Shown here piece after piece: positions 53,926-61,939 of a stretch of 64,000 nt of DNA. Each line of letters begins with the position of its first letter. Position 1 is the stretch's first letter. The notes under the pieces were generated by a model. It worked only from the letters and a program-made list of their open reading frames with translations, was not told where the DNA came from and did not search any database. A program made the position numbers and the translations under genes. Source of the DNA: an uncultured Bacilli bacterium (GTDB lineage: Bacteria > Bacillota_I > Bacilli_A > RFN20 > CAG-631); contig CAKPXF010000011.1 of NCBI GenBank assembly GCA_934201705.1, forward strand, positions 13,855 to 77,854, in the 5' to 3' direction.

Positions 53926-56535
53926 TTAATTCTTTTCTTTTTTAAGCTTAAGTGTAGCAAGTAGAGCAAATAATACTACTACACTACCGCCTACCATACC
54001 TTTACAGCCTTTTTTACCTTCATTTGGCTTTTCTTCATTTGAAGTGTTTGACGAATCCTTACTAGGTTCATTACTTGGCTCATTTGAAGGCTCCTCACTT
54101 GGCTCAACGCTTGGTTTTTCAGATGGCTTATCCATAGCTTCTTCCTTACTAATTGTATTTAAACTAATTAATGATGAATAAGCAATAGCCTTATCATTTT
54201 TATCGTATGCAACAATTTGTACAACATATTTACTACTTTCAGATAAACCTAATAATGTTTCACTATAAGGACCATCTCCTGCATAAATTGGACCTTCAAT
54301 TGTTAAATGCTCATATGGTTCTTCATTTCCATCTTTATTTACAGCATAAACATATAATCTATAAGAATCAGCATTATCAATATCTTTCCATGTAACATTA
54401 CCTTTATTATATGATACCTTTTCAACATTTCCAGTAAAGCCATTAGTTGGCTCTTGAGGTCTAATAGTTTTATCGGCTTCCTTACCAAAAGTAATTACTT
54501 GATCAAAATAAATTGTATGCATATAATCAGCATCAGCCCAAGCCTCTTTTTCACTTCTTGAATCTCTAAATTTAACAATTAATTCGATTTGGTTACCAGG
54601 GACTAATAAATCTTTTAAATAGAATCCTTGTGAATATGTATAAGTTCCTTTTGAATAGCCATGAGGGTCAGCAGCTGTTGTTGCTTGCGTAAATAATGAT
54701 GGTGAACCAAGATTGTTTACTTTTTCTGCAAGCCAAAAGTCAAAGTTGCCTCTAGCTTCAAATAAAGTTGTTGCCTCTTCACCAACAGTCTTTAAGCAAA
54801 TATATAAACCATCAGTATTAATATTTGTTGTTTCATCATCAACTATTACCTGCCAGAATAAATTATTATTTGATGATAATATTTTTATATAGCCTTTTGC
54901 ACCATAAGTATCACCATAAATTGGAATTAAATCATAAGAATCAGCTTCTTGCCAATCTGCATCTTTTGGAGCACTTATAATATCTTTTATAGTGATTCCT
55001 AAATCAACATTTTCAGGACCATTTACTTGACCTTCAACATATGGAATAACTTCAACATCTTTATAATTACAAATAGTACAAGTTCTTTCCTTTGAGCCAT
55101 TAACTCCATGAGATGGCTCAATAATATTTGTCCATTCAGTAAATGAATGCTCTTCTACATTACTAACTTCATCCTTATGCTTACAAGTTGCTTTGTGGAA
55201 GTGATTATTTTCATCATATGACCAGGTTTCTTCATATGTATGTGTATGACCTAAAGCTTGAATTGGTTCTTCCTTTGTATATTTACAAATAGTACATGTA
55301 AATAATTTTACACCTTCTTTTTCTTCAGTAGGTTCAATTTTAACCACTCCATCATCAAATGTATGAGGACCAAATTGAGAAGTTACATTATGTCCACAAG
55401 TAGACTTATGATAGTGATTAGTTTCATCACTTACCCAAGATGTTTCAAAAGTATGCTCATGATATTCTTCAAAATATAAAGTCTTAGAGAATTGTGATAA
55501 TTTTCCTTCACCCCAAGATTGACTTTCGTCAGCATTATGATAATTTAAAGAAAAATCAATAGTGTTTCCTTTAAGGTAGCTAGATCCTAAATCAAATCCT
55601 AATACGGCTGTGTAATATTTTTCGCTTTGATTGTAAGCCATTTCAAGTTGAATAATATCACCAAAATCCATAGTTCCAAGTGCTGTAAGCCAAGGATCAA
55701 AGTTACCTTGCTGTCCTTGATGCTTTCCATTTGTTGTAAATTCAAAGTCGATTTTTTCTTTGTTTTTAAAGTATGTATCATCATTTACTTTTAATTTAAA
55801 GAAAAATCTTTCTTTAATTAAAGCAAATTGTAAATAGCCTTCGTTTTCTCCAACTAATGAATATTTTTCAACATTTTCCCAATCAGAGGCAGTCATTTTA
55901 TTATCAACGCCTGTATATTGTTTAATGATGTTAGTATTAGTTATTGGTTCACTTGCACCTTCAATTAATTTTAAAGTGCCATTAAAGCTTGTAGCTGCAC
56001 CATCTCCCCAATTTTGTGAAGCATCAGTTACATCGTGAAAATTAATAGTTACATTTATATCATTTCCTTTAATCATAGAATCCTTTAAATCAAAGCCAAT
56101 TACAGCAATGTATGATTTTAAAGTAGCATTATATAAAAGATCTGTTTGTATATTATTACCAAAATCCATAGCACCAAGTCCTGTAAGCCAAGGATCAAAA
56201 TTACCTTGTTGCCCTTGATGTTTACCATTTGTGGTAATTTCAAAATCAATCTTATCCTTTCCAGAAAAATTAGTTTCATCCTTTACTTCAAAACGGAAGA
56301 AAAATTTTGTTTCAACAATCGCAAACTTAACAACTCCTTCATTTGCTCCAGTTAATGAATATGATTTAACATTTGTCCAATCATCTTCTTTCATTAAGCC
56401 ATTTGTTCCTTTACAAACTTCAACGATGTTATTTTCTTCGGCTTTTAAAACATTATTAGTTTCATTTAATTGCTTAGCATTAACAATAGAAAATAACGTT
56501 ACTAATGATAGTAAATAAATACCTTTCTTTTTCAT
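53926..56535 (-). CDS. secreted surface protein: CBM9-like repeats, His/Cys repeats, Fn3, Gly-Cys C-terminal anchor
   Basis: 869 aa. Signal peptide (MKKKGIYLLSLVTLF...NA), two near-identical CBM9-like beta domains (~38-192 and ~203-356; both contain NGKHQGQQGNFDPWLT), two His/Cys repeats (~359-430 and ~431-498) with HYHKSTCGH, HFHKATCKH and C-x-x-C pairs, a third CBM9-like domain (~510-685), an Fn3 domain (~703-797), and a Pro/Ser/Glu linker. The end is K841-K842-G843-C844, a membrane helix and a basic tail. It presumably displays carbohydrate-binding modules at the cell surface. It is the last gene of the 61.8-53.9 kb operon. Its start has an unusual leader with a hairpin between the RBS and the ATG. 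Confidence 0.85.
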   Translation of the reverse strand: MKKKGIYLLSLVTLFSIVNAKQLNETNNVLKAEENNIVEVCKGTNGLMKEDDWTNVKSYSLTGANEGVVKFAIVETKFFFRFEVKDETNFSGKDKIDFEITTNGKHQGQQGNFDPWLTGLGAMDFGNNIQTDLLYNATLKSYIAVIGFDLKDSMIKGNDINVTINFHDVTDASQNWGDGAATSFNGTLKLIEGASEPITNTNIIKQYTGVDNKMTASDWENVEKYSLVGENEGYLQFALIKERFFFKLKVNDDTYFKNKEKIDFEFTTNGKHQGQQGNFDPWLTALGTMDFGDIIQLEMAYNQSEKYYTAVLGFDLGSSYLKGNTIDFSLNYHNADESQSWGEGKLSQFSKTLYFEEYHEHTFETSWVSDETNHYHKSTCGHNVTSQFGPHTFDDGVVKIEPTEEKEGVKLFTCTICKYTKEEPIQALGHTHTYEETWSYDENNHFHKATCKHKDEVSNVEEHSFTEWTNIIEPSHGVNGSKERTCTICNYKDVEVIPYVEGQVNGPENVDLGITIKDIISAPKDADWQEADSYDLIPIYGDTYGAKGYIKILSSNNNLFWQVIVDDETTNINTDGLYICLKTVGEEATTLFEARGNFDFWLAEKVNNLGSPSLFTQATTAADPHGYSKGTYTYSQGFYLKDLLVPGNQIELIVKFRDSRSEKEAWADADYMHTIYFDQVITFGKEADKTIRPQEPTNGFTGNVEKVSYNKGNVTWKDIDNADSYRLYVYAVNKDGNEEPYEHLTIEGPIYAGDGPYSETLLGLSESSKYVVQIVAYDKNDKAIAYSSLISLNTISKEEAMDKPSEKPSVEPSEEPSNEPSNEPSKDSSNTSNEEKPNEGKKGCKGMVGGSVVVLFALLATLKLKKEKN

Positions 56536-56545
56536 AATTTGTCAT

Positions 56546-56568
56546 GGTGTAATCAATCCCTTTACACC
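56546..56568 (-). promoter_or_regulatory. hairpin in the translation leader of the surface-protein gene
   Basis: GGTGTAA (56546-56552) pairs with TTACACC (56562-56568). On the minus strand it lies between AAAGGAG (about 45 nt upstream) and ATG 56535; an overlapping out-of-frame ATG sits in between. Possible translational control. Confidence 0.4.
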
Positions 56569-56592
56569 ACTTTTCTCCTTTTTAAATTTTTA

Positions 56593-56632
56593 AAATTCTT
56601 TGGATTGAAATAGCTAGGCTATTAAAGAATTT
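56593..56632 (-). terminator. terminator-like compound hairpin
   Basis: AAATTCTTT (56593-56601) pairs with AAAGAATTT (56624-56632), with a nested AATAGC/GCTATT stem. It lies between the 56643 lipoprotein gene and the surface-protein gene; read-through is likely if the block is one operon. Confidence 0.5.
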
Positions 56633-56642
56633 TTGTTACTTT

Positions 56643-58448
56643 TTATATAAAATATATTTCTCCAATTTTACTTAAATCATAAGAAATCGAAATGTCATTA
56701 AAGGCAACAATACTTTTATAGTTTTTATTGGTTTTTTCGTTAAATATATAGCAATCAAAGCCAAATGAATCATATTGTTTTATTTCATTTTTATAAGCCC
56801 AAGGAATTTTTACTTCAATAGAATAGCCATAGTCTTGCCTTTTAAAGAAAGCGTCAATGCTATTTAATTCTTCATCATTTCCATTAATTGCTTTTATATT
56901 TTCATTATTTATTGTTATATAAGTAACATTTGCTAAATCAGTATTATCTTTATTTTCATTAAAAATAATAGAAACTTCATCATCTTCATTATTAGTAGTA
57001 TCATAAACATCAATATAAAAACATAAGCTTTCATCAGTATATGTCATATAAATAATGCCATTTAAAGTGCTAGGAACAGCTTTACTTGCAAATGATTGAC
57101 GATTAACTAATAATGTTATTGCATTATCATATGTACTATCTTTTACTCCATCAATTTTAATCGAATTAGTACTTTTTTTTATACCAACTAGCTTACTTTC
57201 ATAAGGAGTATGCTTATCATTATAAGGAGTAATTGTTTCATTGTTAAAGATATATCCATTTGGTAAAACCATTGTTTTATTTGAGCAATATGGCAATTCA
57301 AACATCGAAATATGAATATCCCATGTATTACTATATTGACGCCAGTCAACACCAGCATCTGACATTTTGCCCTCCATATAAGCACAATAAATTGAATCTG
57401 TAGTAATTTGACCTATTTCATTAGCAATGAAATCTGGATAGCCATGAACAAGTCCGTTTCCTCTTGACAAAATATTTTTATTATTTCCGGCCTCTGATAA
57501 AGATTTATATGTAAATTTAATACCATCATCAGAATCCATAAAATAAATTTTTGATACACCATTCATTGTATATTCATAAGCTAACATAAACTTATTTGTT
57601 ATTGTATTATATTTAACACCGCAGCCAGCGCGAGTAAAGACTTCTCTTCCTTCATCAAAGCTAATACCGTCATCAGACATATATAAATACATTCTATCGC
57701 CTTCTTTTAAAGAATATGTGCAATATAAATAGTATTTATTGTTAACGTAGCAAACTGAAGGCTGGCCTATTCCATAATATCCATAGCCAGAAGAATTAGC
57801 TTTAGAATACTCTAAGCTTTCTTTCATTTCTTCATCGCTCATTTTAATAATTGGATAGGGTTCATTATTTTTTTTGTGTATTTCAAAGTTAATGCCATCC
57901 TTACTTGTTGCCATAAAAACGTTGTTATCAAATTCTTTATAGCCTTCAAGCGTTGCTGGAGCTTCAAAATACATTCTATATTCATCGTTTATTTTAATAA
58001 CTGTTGGCTTTCCAACATGCATTTTTATCCATGTTGTATCCTTTTCAACAATCATAATTTTTTTAGCATTATTCCAATGCTTTAAGTCTTGACTTTCGGC
58101 ATACCAAATAGTGTCATGCCCGCTTTGCCTACACCACCACATTTTGTATAAATTGTCAGTTGAATCGTACATAATTGATTGACCCCAATCATACATTTCA
58201 TCATATGGATAAGCATCAAGCAATAAGTCGCCTAAATCCTTAACCTTTATATCTTCGCCCTTCCATGTTGATGGGTCACCAAAGTCATAATTAATGGCAA
58301 GATTTAAATCTTTAGCTGTAGATGAACTTGAAGATGTAGTATTTTCAGTATTTGAACTATTATCAATAATGGAAGAAGTCGTATTATTCATATTACAGCC
58401 TAATAGACTAGTAATTAAGATACTTAATAATATTATTTTTCTTTTCAT
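56643..58448 (-). CDS. beta-propeller glycosidase-like lipoprotein with C-terminal CBM9-like domain (paralogue 2)
   Basis: 601 aa. Lipobox SLLGC, Ser/Thr/Asn-rich linker, then a five-bladed propeller (~50-400) of GH43/GH32/GH117 type: YDWGQSIMY, LYKMWWCRQSGHDTIWYAES, VGKPTVIKIND, MYFEAPATLEG, YYGIGQPSVCYVNNKYYLYC. A C-terminal CBM9-like domain (~420-600: NSIKIDGVKDSTYDNA, YGYSIEVKIPW) follows. I cannot assign the GH family or all catalytic acids. It is a paralogue of the gene at 58450, whose stop lies one base upstream of this start, so the two are co-transcribed. The location is the outer face of the membrane. Confidence 0.75.
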   Translation of the reverse strand: MKRKIILLSILITSLLGCNMNNTTSSIIDNSSNTENTTSSSSSTAKDLNLAINYDFGDPSTWKGEDIKVKDLGDLLLDAYPYDEMYDWGQSIMYDSTDNLYKMWWCRQSGHDTIWYAESQDLKHWNNAKKIMIVEKDTTWIKMHVGKPTVIKINDEYRMYFEAPATLEGYKEFDNNVFMATSKDGINFEIHKKNNEPYPIIKMSDEEMKESLEYSKANSSGYGYYGIGQPSVCYVNNKYYLYCTYSLKEGDRMYLYMSDDGISFDEGREVFTRAGCGVKYNTITNKFMLAYEYTMNGVSKIYFMDSDDGIKFTYKSLSEAGNNKNILSRGNGLVHGYPDFIANEIGQITTDSIYCAYMEGKMSDAGVDWRQYSNTWDIHISMFELPYCSNKTMVLPNGYIFNNETITPYNDKHTPYESKLVGIKKSTNSIKIDGVKDSTYDNAITLLVNRQSFASKAVPSTLNGIIYMTYTDESLCFYIDVYDTTNNEDDEVSIIFNENKDNTDLANVTYITINNENIKAINGNDEELNSIDAFFKRQDYGYSIEVKIPWAYKNEIKQYDSFGFDCYIFNEKTNKNYKSIVAFNDISISYDLSKIGEIYFI

Positions 58449-58449
58449 A

Positions 58450-60411
58450 TTATTTTTTTATTAAATATACATCGCCCATTGTATCAACATATTGGAATGA
58501 GTTTCCTGTATTATCGGCCCAAGTAACAATAGCTTCTCTTCCAACATTATGCTTCATAGCATCATTAACTTGGAAATCTAAGCCAATGCATTTATTTTCT
58601 ATTATTTCATCAATTACTAGATCATGCCAAGGAACTCTAAGTTCAATACTATAGCCATATTCACTTCTTTTTACTCTATGACGAGGAGAATCAAATTCAT
58701 TAGTTAAATCATATTCACCTGATCCTTTAATCATAAATCCTTGATTATTAGCATCAGTACTTATCATATATTGTTCAATTCCATATGGAACGTTTTTATT
58801 ATTTCCATGATCATTTATAGCATCAACAAATACATCTAAGCTATCATGCATGTATATTTGTTTGTTGTCAATGATGCCATATGATGTATCAAATGTTTCA
58901 TCGTATACGTTAGCATAAACATATAAGTAATTTTCATTCCAAGCAACATAAGCTTCCGCCCAAGAAGATGTTAAATTACTTCCATATCCATAAACAGGAC
59001 GAGTTATTTCAATTTTTGTAGCTTTCTTATATATTTCATCCATTAAACCATCAATTTTGATTTCATCATCATTTGCATAAATCGCATCAGCCGATGGCTT
59101 ATTATAAGAATTAGCACGATCCTTATAGCCTTTCAAGTTAGCTTCAGTTGCAGCTGCACCATTTGGAAGTGTAATCATTTTATTTTCATATTCACATGGA
59201 TTAACAGCACAAATATAACCATCCCATGTAGTGTATCCTGCTCTCCAGTCATCAGTTGTTGATTTAGCACCTGATAATTGAATGGTATAAAATGTTTCAG
59301 TATCTACAAGGCCATTAGCATTTTTAACAAATTCTGGGAAGCTTCTTTGGATAGTTGTTGTATCATATGAATCATAAGTATAAGAATTAAACTTTGTTTT
59401 ATCTATAAATTCTAATTCACTTGCTTCATCAATAGTATCAGTATGAGCCATCATGAATTTATTTGTTTTAGTATTATAAGTTATACCAAGCCCATTACCA
59501 TTAGCTATTTTTTTATGAGTAGCAATATCACCAAAATTAATTCCATCAGTAGATGTTGCAACATAAATTCCATTTTCCTTACCGCCAGATTCATATAACA
59601 CATAGCAATATGTTAAATAAAATGTTTTATCTTTATAAAATACTGAAGGTTGACCAACACCATAATTTTTAACATTGCTATTTTTCATAAACTTTTCTTC
59701 CATAGCAACAACTGGTTGAGGTTGTCCTTTATTATCACAATAAAAAGACCAATTTATTCCATCCTTGCTAGTTGCAAGCATTACTTGATTATCCCATTCT
59801 AATACACTTTGCGTAATGTCTAAATCTTCAGTTGCTGGAGCTTCAAAATACATATAATATGTGTCATTAACATGAATTACTGAAGGCTTACCAAGCATTC
59901 CTTTTATATTGTCATATTTTGTAACATTAGTAGCATTTGGAGATAGACAAATTACTCTTTGAGTATTTATCCAGTTTTTTAAGTCACTACTTTCAGCATA
60001 GAAAATAGCATCATACACTCCTGGTCTTACCCACCACATTTTATAAACGCCATTTTCAAAAATAACAGAGTGACCCCAGTCATAAACATTATCATCAATG
60101 ACATCTTGTAAATAAACCTTTCCTAATGATTTGCCTTTGTAATTTGTGCCATTCCAAGTTGAACTATCACCAAAGTTATAATTCTTATCAACTATTTCAA
60201 TTGTTGGCATTTCTTGACGCTTTCTAGGACCCATAGTTTCACTTTCGTTATTTGATGAGTCATCATTAAAAGATGATTCATTAATAGTTGATGAGGTTTC
60301 TTCATTTGAAGAAAAATTATTATCTATACTTGATTCACTACTTGTTGTACTACCACATGATGTAATTAACATTGATAGTAATAATAAATAAAATGCTTTT
60401 TGCTTTTTCAT
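58450..60411 (-). CDS. beta-propeller glycosidase-like lipoprotein with C-terminal CBM9-like domain (paralogue 1)
   Basis: 653 aa. Lipobox LITSC, Ser/Asn/Glu-rich linker, propeller (~70-440) with YDWGHSVIF, VYKMWWVRPGVYDAIFYAES, LGKPSVIHVNDTYYMYFEAPAT and YGVGQPSVFYKDKTFYLTY, then a CBM9-like domain (~455-650: DEIKIDGLMDEIYKKA, YGYSIELRVPWHDL). The shared motifs show that it is a tandem paralogue of the 56643 gene. The start overlaps the upstream SGNH gene stop as ATGA, with AAAGGAAAG before it. This overlap shows TGA acting as a stop. Substrate unknown; a side-chain sugar of a plant or mucus glycan is likely from the neighbours. Confidence 0.76.
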   Translation of the reverse strand: MKKQKAFYLLLLSMLITSCGSTTSSESSIDNNFSSNEETSSTINESSFNDDSSNNESETMGPRKRQEMPTIEIVDKNYNFGDSSTWNGTNYKGKSLGKVYLQDVIDDNVYDWGHSVIFENGVYKMWWVRPGVYDAIFYAESSDLKNWINTQRVICLSPNATNVTKYDNIKGMLGKPSVIHVNDTYYMYFEAPATEDLDITQSVLEWDNQVMLATSKDGINWSFYCDNKGQPQPVVAMEEKFMKNSNVKNYGVGQPSVFYKDKTFYLTYCYVLYESGGKENGIYVATSTDGINFGDIATHKKIANGNGLGITYNTKTNKFMMAHTDTIDEASELEFIDKTKFNSYTYDSYDTTTIQRSFPEFVKNANGLVDTETFYTIQLSGAKSTTDDWRAGYTTWDGYICAVNPCEYENKMITLPNGAAATEANLKGYKDRANSYNKPSADAIYANDDEIKIDGLMDEIYKKATKIEITRPVYGYGSNLTSSWAEAYVAWNENYLYVYANVYDETFDTSYGIIDNKQIYMHDSLDVFVDAINDHGNNKNVPYGIEQYMISTDANNQGFMIKGSGEYDLTNEFDSPRHRVKRSEYGYSIELRVPWHDLVIDEIIENKCIGLDFQVNDAMKHNVGREAIVTWADNTGNSFQYVDTMGDVYLIKK

Positions 60412-61796
60412 AAATTGCTTTCCTTTCTTTTAATTTTTAATAGTAATAAAATAAATGATATTATAATGATACTATATTTTAATGATACGTAACCATTACA
60501 GCCTTTTTTAGTAATAGTAGATGATGAATTGTTGGTAGTATTATTTGTTGAGCTATTCTCACTGGTAAATGAACTACTATTATCTTCACTATTTGAAGAA
60601 GAAATATCTGGATTAATGGGTTCTTCTTTATCTCCATAATCACTTACTTTTAATGTTTGTAAAATGGTTTGAGCATATATCCTAGCTAAGAAATCATTAG
60701 CATGATTAACATTATTTCCAGTTAAGTCGGAATAGCGCTTAACTTTAAGCAAATCCTTATGCACACGAGTTATATTAACAGCTACTAAGCCTTCTTTTTC
60801 ATATTGAACTAATTCATCATAAAATTTTTCTTGTTCACCAACAAAGTTAATAGCATTTGGGTTTGGAAGCATAGTTCCTATCATTAATACTTCACTATTT
60901 TTATATTTGTTTAATAAAGATGTGGCAATTCGTTTAATATTGTTACCAACTGTTTTGGCATCATTTTTGATGTCGTTCATTCCAAAAGCTACAATTATTA
61001 AGTCAAAATCAACGTCATATTTATTAAAGATATTTGTTCTAATATTTGCTAACCCCCAAGTTGAATCAGTACCACCAACTGAAGCATTATATAAGCAGAC
61101 ATTATCTAATCTATATTTTTGCTTTAATCCTAATACTACCTGGCGAGGATAAATAGGCATATTAGGACTAGCATTTATCATAGGATGGCCACTAGAATTA
61201 GCACCAGTTGATATAGAATCACCGTAAACTAAAATATTAAATTCTTTATCTTTAGGCATATTATTTAATTTATCAAGAGTTTTAGGTAATAGCTTTCCTT
61301 TTCCTTCAGGAATATAAAGGCTATATTTATCGCTATGAGTATAGGTAATTACAATTTGTAAATTGTGAAAATAGGCTCCTTCGTTAAAAAAAATATAGCC
61401 GCCGTTTCTATCTTCAAAGCCATCATTTCCATTTTGCGGATGAAATGTATCATAAGATATTGAAGGAATATTTCCACTTGGAATAATTACTAGTTTTTTT
61501 TCAACAACCTTATAATCTACATTTAATTTAAATTCATTTTTTAAGGTAGCACTTTTAACAGATATAATCTCATCAATATCATATAAAAGCTTTATTGGAG
61601 CAATTGTTCCATCCTTTTCCTTAATAACTAAAACTGATTCATTGTAGATTTCATTTCCTTCCCATATGGGTGTTAATATTTTGTCTTCATCATACAATAA
61701 AGCAGCATTTAAATTTAAAGCTTCTTTATTTAAAGAAGAAACAACAACCCCTAATAGAAAAGAAAATAATAATTTTATAGATATTTTTCTTTTCAT
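60408..61796 (-). CDS. surface SGNH hydrolase with Gly-Cys C-terminal anchor
   Basis: 462 aa. Signal peptide-like start (LLFSFLLGVVVSSL), a beta domain (~35-165), then an SGNH catalytic domain: ILVYGDSIS (Ser194), YNASVGGTDS, IIVAFGMNDI (Asn274) and TGNNVNHANDF (His365). This set is common in carbohydrate acetylesterases. A Ser/Asn/Thr-rich linker leads to K430-K431-G432-C433, a hydrophobic helix (IIIISFILLLL) and the basic end KIKRKESNL. It is the first gene of the minus-strand surface block, with its own promoter, and its TGA stop overlaps the next start. Confidence 0.86.
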   Translation of the reverse strand: MKRKISIKLLFSFLLGVVVSSLNKEALNLNAALLYDEDKILTPIWEGNEIYNESVLVIKEKDGTIAPIKLLYDIDEIISVKSATLKNEFKLNVDYKVVEKKLVIIPSGNIPSISYDTFHPQNGNDGFEDRNGGYIFFNEGAYFHNLQIVITYTHSDKYSLYIPEGKGKLLPKTLDKLNNMPKDKEFNILVYGDSISTGANSSGHPMINASPNMPIYPRQVVLGLKQKYRLDNVCLYNASVGGTDSTWGLANIRTNIFNKYDVDFDLIIVAFGMNDIKNDAKTVGNNIKRIATSLLNKYKNSEVLMIGTMLPNPNAINFVGEQEKFYDELVQYEKEGLVAVNITRVHKDLLKVKRYSDLTGNNVNHANDFLARIYAQTILQTLKVSDYGDKEEPINPDISSSNSEDNSSSFTSENSSTNNTTNNSSSTITKKGCNGYVSLKYSIIIISFILLLLKIKRKESNL

Positions 61797-61819
61797 ATGT
61801 ATTTACCCCTTGCAACTAT

Positions 61820-61849
61820 AGTATAATTTTCATACAAAGATAAAATCAA
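61820..61849 (-). promoter_or_regulatory. promoter of the surface operon
   Basis: On the minus strand TTGATT (61844-61849), 18-bp spacer, TATACT (61820-61825), ~24 bp before ATG 61796. Confidence 0.6.
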
Positions 61850-61858
61850 GTATATTGA

Positions 61859-61874
61859 AGTAAAACGTTTTACT
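61859..61874. promoter_or_regulatory. LacI-type operator palindrome
   Basis: Perfect 16-bp palindrome AGTAAAACGTTTTACT with a central CG, in the divergent gap between the surface operon and the GH43-like gene, ~10 bp upstream of the minus-strand -35. A LacI regulator is encoded at 52853-53863. Confidence 0.6.
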
Positions 61875-61939
61875 AACTTCTATATTGTGTATTTTCTTTT
61901 AAAATTTTATTATTATAAATGAAAGAAAGGTGGTAAAAA

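Noticed and set aside
54061..54130. Pro/Ser/Glu codon repeats as a CRISPR or tandem DNA repeat
   Set aside because: They encode a low-complexity linker; units are short, imperfect and without spacers. No CRISPR array is seen anywhere in the window.
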